Source of the DNA: Geobacteraceae bacterium
Lineage (GTDB): Bacteria; Desulfobacterota; Desulfuromonadia; Desulfuromonadales; Geopsychrobacteraceae
DNA: 9,905 bases
Assembly (NCBI GenBank): GCA_027064785.1
Contig: JAMOPE010000298.1
Coordinates: 1-9,905 of the forward strand
Direction of reading: 5' to 3'
The position numbers and the translations under genes are program-made. Numbering within the stretch: the first letter of the stretch is position 1; each line of letters begins with the position of its first letter. Below, piece after piece: positions 7,287-9,905 of this stretch. The notes under the pieces were generated by a model. The model was not told the origin of the DNA and ran no database searches. It worked only from the letters and a program-made list of their open reading frames with translations.

Positions 7287-7406
7287 AACTCTGTTTTGAT
7301 GGCTAGAACAATTTTAATTAGGGTCTAACCTATTGTTTTTTCAGGCTGTAAAATTTGGTGAAAATTGTTTAAGGACGGTGTGCCCGGTTGGCACTGTTTT
7401 TTTGGG

Positions 7407-7439
7407 AAAAAGCTTTTATGCATAACTGCATAAAAGCTT
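7407..7439 (-). promoter_or_regulatory. 13-bp-arm palindrome: candidate activator site and terminator
   Basis: Arms AAGCTTTTATGCA (7410-7422) and TGCATAAAAGCTT (7427-7439) are perfectly complementary around a 4-nt centre. It starts 8 nt after the stop codon of the sigma-54 activator, and in the transcribed direction the stem merges into five Ts (7411-7407), so it can act as a rho-independent terminator, though the stem is AT-rich. Its core TTATGCA-N4-TGCATAA (7416-7433) is centred about 165 bp upstream of the predicted pruA start point, a normal distance for a sigma-54 enhancer site. A related sequence lies before the activator gene. Both roles are inferred from position and symmetry. Confidence 0.65.
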
Positions 7440-7447
7440 GGGGGTGG

Positions 7448-9169
7448 TTAGGTCAGGCCGAATTTTTTCAGTTTGCGGGCGATGGTCGATTGGTTAACTT
7501 TGAGTGCGGCTGCGATGTCGGTCTGATTTTTAAACTGCTGCTGGGCTTTTTTCAGGAGCTCTTTTTCAACCTGGTCAAGGGCATCCTGGAGTGACGTTCC
7601 GGCGGGGAGATGGTCGATGGAAAAATGTCTATCGGTGGCGTGAGAAGTAATTTGAATTGGCAAGTCAGCAAGGTCGAGAACCTCAGTGTCTGCCATAACA
7701 ACCAACCGTTCACAGATATTCATCAGCTCCCGGACATTGCCGGGATAAGGGTAGACCGTCAGAGCATCAAGGGCAGCACGGGTCAACCGCTTGTGAGTGC
7801 CAATCTGTTTACTGAAGGTTTCAATATAGTAACGGATCAGCGGAATAATACAGTCGTGACGTTCGCGGATTGGTGGAATATGAATCGGAATGACGTTAAG
7901 ACGGTAATAAAGATCCAGCCGGAACTTCCCTTCTTCGACCATTTTTTCGAGGTCGCGGTGGGTCGCAGCAAGGACCCGGACGTCGGCGGTGCGATTTTTG
8001 GTGTCGCCCAGGCGGGTAATTTGCCCGTCTTCGAGAAAACGTAACAACTTAACCTGCGATGATAATGGCAGTTCCGCAATTTCATCGAGGAATAATGTCC
8101 CGCCATGAGCCAGTTCGAAATGGCCCATTTTTCCAGCGACCTGAGCTCCGGTAAATGCCCCTTTTTCATAGCCGAACAGCTCGGCTTCAATGAGCGATTC
8201 GGGGATTGCCCCGCAATTAATTTTGATCAGCGGATGACCAACCCGGCTTGAATTTTTGTGAATCAGGTCGGCAATCAATCCTTTCCCAACTCCCGATTCA
8301 CCGAGAATCAAAACCGAAGAGTCGGCCTTGGCAACCTTGATCGATTGCTGTAATGCCCGGATCATTGACGGGCTGCGGGCGATGATCTGTTGTGATTCAA
8401 GTTCTGCCTGCTGCATGGCGAGCATTTGGTCGCGGAAACCATCCTTAATAGCGGCCTGCTCTTCAAGTTCACGCTGTAGACTGTCGATCTCTGTGATGTC
8501 GCGCTCGCTGACAACAACCCGAATCAGGTTCCCTTCGTCATCAAAGACGGGGGTCGCAATCGAGATCAGTTTATAGCCTGCTTCTTTGTTCTGCAGCATG
8601 CTGACCTGTTTTTTGCTGATACTTGCCTCGAGGGCTGCTGATTGATCGATAAATCCGGTTTCAATCAGTTCACGCATGTTGTGCCCGATAATTTCTGTGG
8701 CCGAAATGTTGTGGATTCTTTCTGATGCCGGATTCATGCGGATGACATTTGCATCGGCATCGCAGACAAACAGGCCGTCGGAAGATGAGTTGATAATGGT
8801 GTCGAGCTCGCGCAGCAGGGTTTGGAACGAAGGGAGACGGCGGGTCATGGTGTCGAGCTGGGTGCTGTCGACAAGAATGCAGACCGCTCCGCAGACCTCT
8901 CCATTTTCGATCAGTGGGTTGACCCCGGCAAGATACTCGCTATCGGCAATTTGTAGCGGAACTTCGCAATGGCTCTGCTGTCCATTCAGAATTTTACTGA
9001 CGTGTAGCCAAAATCCGGGGAGCTCTGTCTCGAGAGGGGCTCCGGAAGTAATGTTCAGGCGCTCCCTCGCAAGTTTGCTAAGGAGGATGATTGCACCGTC
9101 CTGATCGACAACGATCATGACGCGCGCTGTTGCGTCGGCGAAAGCCTGAATTTTAAGAGTTGTAAGCAT
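7448..9169 (-). CDS. Sigma-54-dependent activator with two PAS regions, AAA+ and Fis/TyrR-type HTH
   Basis: This bacterial enhancer-binding protein would activate RpoN-dependent transcription, most likely of the adjacent pruA operon. The 573 residues divide into a PAS-like sensor region (about 10-105), a second PAS domain (about 122-228, with INSSSDGLFVCDADANVI), a short coiled coil (228-262), the AAA+ domain (about 264-490) and a C-terminal HTH (549-571). Walker A GESGVGKG is at 290-297, the sigma-54 contact loop GAFTGA is intact at 337-342, Walker B GGTLFLDE is at 356-363, and FRLDLYYRLNV and PGNVREL follow. No receiver domain, transmembrane segment or ACT domain is visible, so a cytoplasmic small molecule is the likely signal. 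The HTH (STIARKLKKFGL) resembles TyrR's. The ATG at 9169 has no clear Shine-Dalgarno sequence; it was kept because the PAS-like sequence begins right after it. The regulated pathway is inferred from gene order and the sigma-54 promoter. Confidence 0.9.
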   Translation of the reverse strand: MLTTLKIQAFADATARVMIVVDQDGAIILLSKLARERLNITSGAPLETELPGFWLHVSKILNGQQSHCEVPLQIADSEYLAGVNPLIENGEVCGAVCILVDSTQLDTMTRRLPSFQTLLRELDTIINSSSDGLFVCDADANVIRMNPASERIHNISATEIIGHNMRELIETGFIDQSAALEASISKKQVSMLQNKEAGYKLISIATPVFDDEGNLIRVVVSERDITEIDSLQRELEEQAAIKDGFRDQMLAMQQAELESQQIIARSPSMIRALQQSIKVAKADSSVLILGESGVGKGLIADLIHKNSSRVGHPLIKINCGAIPESLIEAELFGYEKGAFTGAQVAGKMGHFELAHGGTLFLDEIAELPLSSQVKLLRFLEDGQITRLGDTKNRTADVRVLAATHRDLEKMVEEGKFRLDLYYRLNVIPIHIPPIRERHDCIIPLIRYYIETFSKQIGTHKRLTRAALDALTVYPYPGNVRELMNICERLVVMADTEVLDLADLPIQITSHATDRHFSIDHLPAGTSLQDALDQVEKELLKKAQQQFKNQTDIAAALKVNQSTIARKLKKFGLT

Positions 9170-9176
9170 AAATCAA

Positions 9177-9202
9177 TTATGCACAAATGCATTGAATATG
9201 CA
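9177..9202. promoter_or_regulatory. Candidate autoregulatory operator before the activator gene
   Basis: TTATGCA-CAAA-TGCATTG (9177-9194) repeats the TTATGCA-N4-TGCATAA design found upstream of pruA, matching 12 of 14 arm positions, and a third half-site TATGCA follows at 9197-9202. It ends only 7 nt from the activator's start codon, covering the place where a ribosome-binding site would be. If the activator binds here it probably limits its own expression. A CATAAT hexamer (9181-9176, minus strand) overlaps the site and a TATTAT (9233-9228) lies further upstream. Neither has a convincing -35, so the promoter of this gene is unresolved. Confidence 0.45.
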
Positions 9203-9260
9203 ATACGGGATAATTATTTGTTGAAGAATAATAGGCAGAAATCTTGTTGAGAGAAGGATA

Positions 9261-9294
9261 AAATGAGAAACGGGACAGTTACCTGCCCCGCTTC
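9261..9294 (-). terminator. Probable terminator of the Sel1-repeat gene
   Basis: In the minus direction CGGGGCAG (9290-9283), a GTAA tetraloop and CTGTCCCG (9278-9271) form an 8-bp stem with one G-T pair. It extends with GAA/TTC beyond a single mismatch and is followed by TCATTTTA. It starts 20 nt after the Sel1 gene stop. The T-tract is interrupted, so efficiency is uncertain, but the position suits the end of that transcription unit and separates it from the regulator. Confidence 0.6.
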
Positions 9295-9314
9295 TAGAAC
9301 CTAATATGTGGTGG

Positions 9315-9905
9315 TTATAGTGACTCCCAGAATTCGGCAGCCTCTTTCCAACGAAACGCTTCGTCCATGTCCTGCGGAACACCCTTGCCTGTCGAATACA
9401 TAACTCCGAGGCAGTATTGAGCTTTGGTGTGCCCCTGATCCGCTGCCATAGTGAGCCAGTTTTTCCCTTCCAGCGAATCTCTGTCGACCCCTTTGCCATT
9501 TAAGTACATGATTCCCAGATTGAATTGAGCATCGGCGCTTCCGGCATTGGCGGCTTCAAGCCACCAGTGATAGGCGAGCTGCAGGTCCTGTTCTGTTCCG
9601 ACACCTTTCATAAAGTGGTGTCCCAGCATCACTTGAGCACGTTGGTGACCACGGGTCGCGGCCTGTTTAAGTAAAACGACTGCCGAGGTCGGGTCACGGA
9701 CTTCGTTGCTGCCCGAACTGAGGAGACGGCCAAGGTGGTAAATCGCATTAAGATAGTTCTGTTCGGCGGCTTTTTGCAGCCAGTTCCGTGCTTCGGTGTA
9801 ACTTTGCAGGACACCATTGCCACGGGCATACATCATCCCCAAATGAAACTGGGCGGTGGGTAGCCCCTGGTCAGCAGCCTGGCGCAACCACTGACGTGCT
9901 TTGGC
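9315..9905 (-). CDS. Sel1-repeat (TPR-like) protein, N-terminus outside window
   Basis: The open frame runs off the right edge, and the visible 196 residues contain five complete Sel1-like repeats of exactly 36 residues (1-36, 37-72, 73-108, 109-144, 145-180) and a truncated sixth (181-196) ending in FWESL. Each repeat shows the family pattern of A...WL..AA..G...AQ..LG.MY..G.GV. The third (73-108) is the most divergent and the second lacks the final GV. Sel1 repeats form paired helices that serve as protein-protein interaction scaffolds, often in the periplasm or with signalling proteins. Whether there is a signal peptide cannot be seen. The apparent TTG start at 9887 is internal, since the repeat continues upstream to 9905. 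It has its own terminator and no evident link to the proline genes. Confidence 0.92.
   Translation of the reverse strand, partial: AKARQWLRQAADQGLPTAQFHLGMMYARGNGVLQSYTEARNWLQKAAEQNYLNAIYHLGRLLSSGSNEVRDPTSAVVLLKQAATRGHQRAQVMLGHHFMKGVGTEQDLQLAYHWWLEAANAGSADAQFNLGIMYLNGKGVDRDSLEGKNWLTMAADQGHTKAQYCLGVMYSTGKGVPQDMDEAFRWKEAAEFWESL

Noticed and set aside
7216..7287. 24-residue N-terminal extension of PruA starting at 7287
   Set aside because: It would start at TTG, contains the sigma-54 promoter and the probable transcription start, and lacks a ribosome-binding site; the ATG at 7215 has an excellent one.
7307..7337. Imperfect dyad AACAAT...ATTGTT upstream of the -24 element
   Set aside because: An IHF site would be expected between enhancer and promoter, but I could not fit the IHF consensus here; this AT-rich symmetry may be chance.
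7348..7367. Tandem near-repeat GTAAAATTTG / GTGAAAATTG
   Set aside because: Short AT-rich repeat with no partner elsewhere; not distinguishable from background.
7380..7400. Plus-strand TGGCAC and T-run with a GTGCC/GGCAC dyad (7380-7394)
   Set aside because: TGGCAC resembles a -24 element, but the -12 position has TTTT instead of TTGC and no plus-strand gene follows. The 5-bp stem is too short for a confident terminator.
7610..8044. 144-codon plus-strand open frame opposite the sigma-54 activator
   Set aside because: It lies wholly antisense to the conserved AAA+ domain, its protein looks like no family I know, and there is no promoter or Shine-Dalgarno evidence. It is a shadow of codon bias in the real gene.
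1..9905. Mobile element, phage, CRISPR or defence system
   Set aside because: No transposase, integrase, terminal repeats, spacer array or defence-type protein appears in any frame; every substantial gene belongs to a known metabolic, transport, regulatory or Sel1 family.

Overview
The window looks like chromosome of a Gram-negative bacterium. There is an exported periplasmic binding protein, a sigma-54 activator with a matching promoter, and coding regions packed on one strand at roughly 50% GC. The gene set and protein style suggest a Desulfuromonadales-like member of the former Deltaproteobacteria. That placement is inference from recognition, not a search result. All nine genes are on the minus strand, so transcription runs from the right end to the left. 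I see no tRNA, rRNA, CRISPR array, insertion sequence, phage gene or attachment site.

Right edge (9905 to about 9170): the C-terminal part of a Sel1-repeat protein is followed by a probable terminator and a short intergenic region. Next (9169-7448) is a PAS-PAS-AAA+-HTH sigma-54 activator. Its stop codon is followed at once by a perfect 13-bp-arm palindrome (7410-7439), then an AT-rich leader holding a good -24/-12 sigma-54 promoter (7286-7271) in front of pruA.

Centre and left (7215 to 1): pruA (P5C dehydrogenase of the ALDH4A1-like type), a separate monofunctional proline dehydrogenase, and a complete branched-chain/hydrophobic amino-acid ABC transporter in the order livK, livH, livM, livG, livF. 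livF is cut by the window edge. livH-livM-livG-livF overlap by 1 to 11 bases and are clearly co-transcribed. Larger gaps with hairpins separate pruA from the proline dehydrogenase gene (74 nt) and livK from livH (171 nt).

Together this reads as a proline (or proline-plus-hydrophobic amino acid) utilisation locus. The ABC system would take up the amino acid. Proline dehydrogenase would oxidise proline to P5C and pass electrons to the quinone pool, and PruA would oxidise glutamate semialdehyde to glutamate with NAD+. The sigma-54 activator next door is the obvious candidate regulator. The most useful new observation is a TTATGCA-N4-TGCATAA palindrome about 165 bp upstream of the predicted pruA start point, with a degenerate copy just before the activator's own start codon. 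These are good candidates for the activator's binding sites. The protein families are known; the regulatory wiring and the possible proline specificity of a Liv-type transporter are what deserve follow-up.
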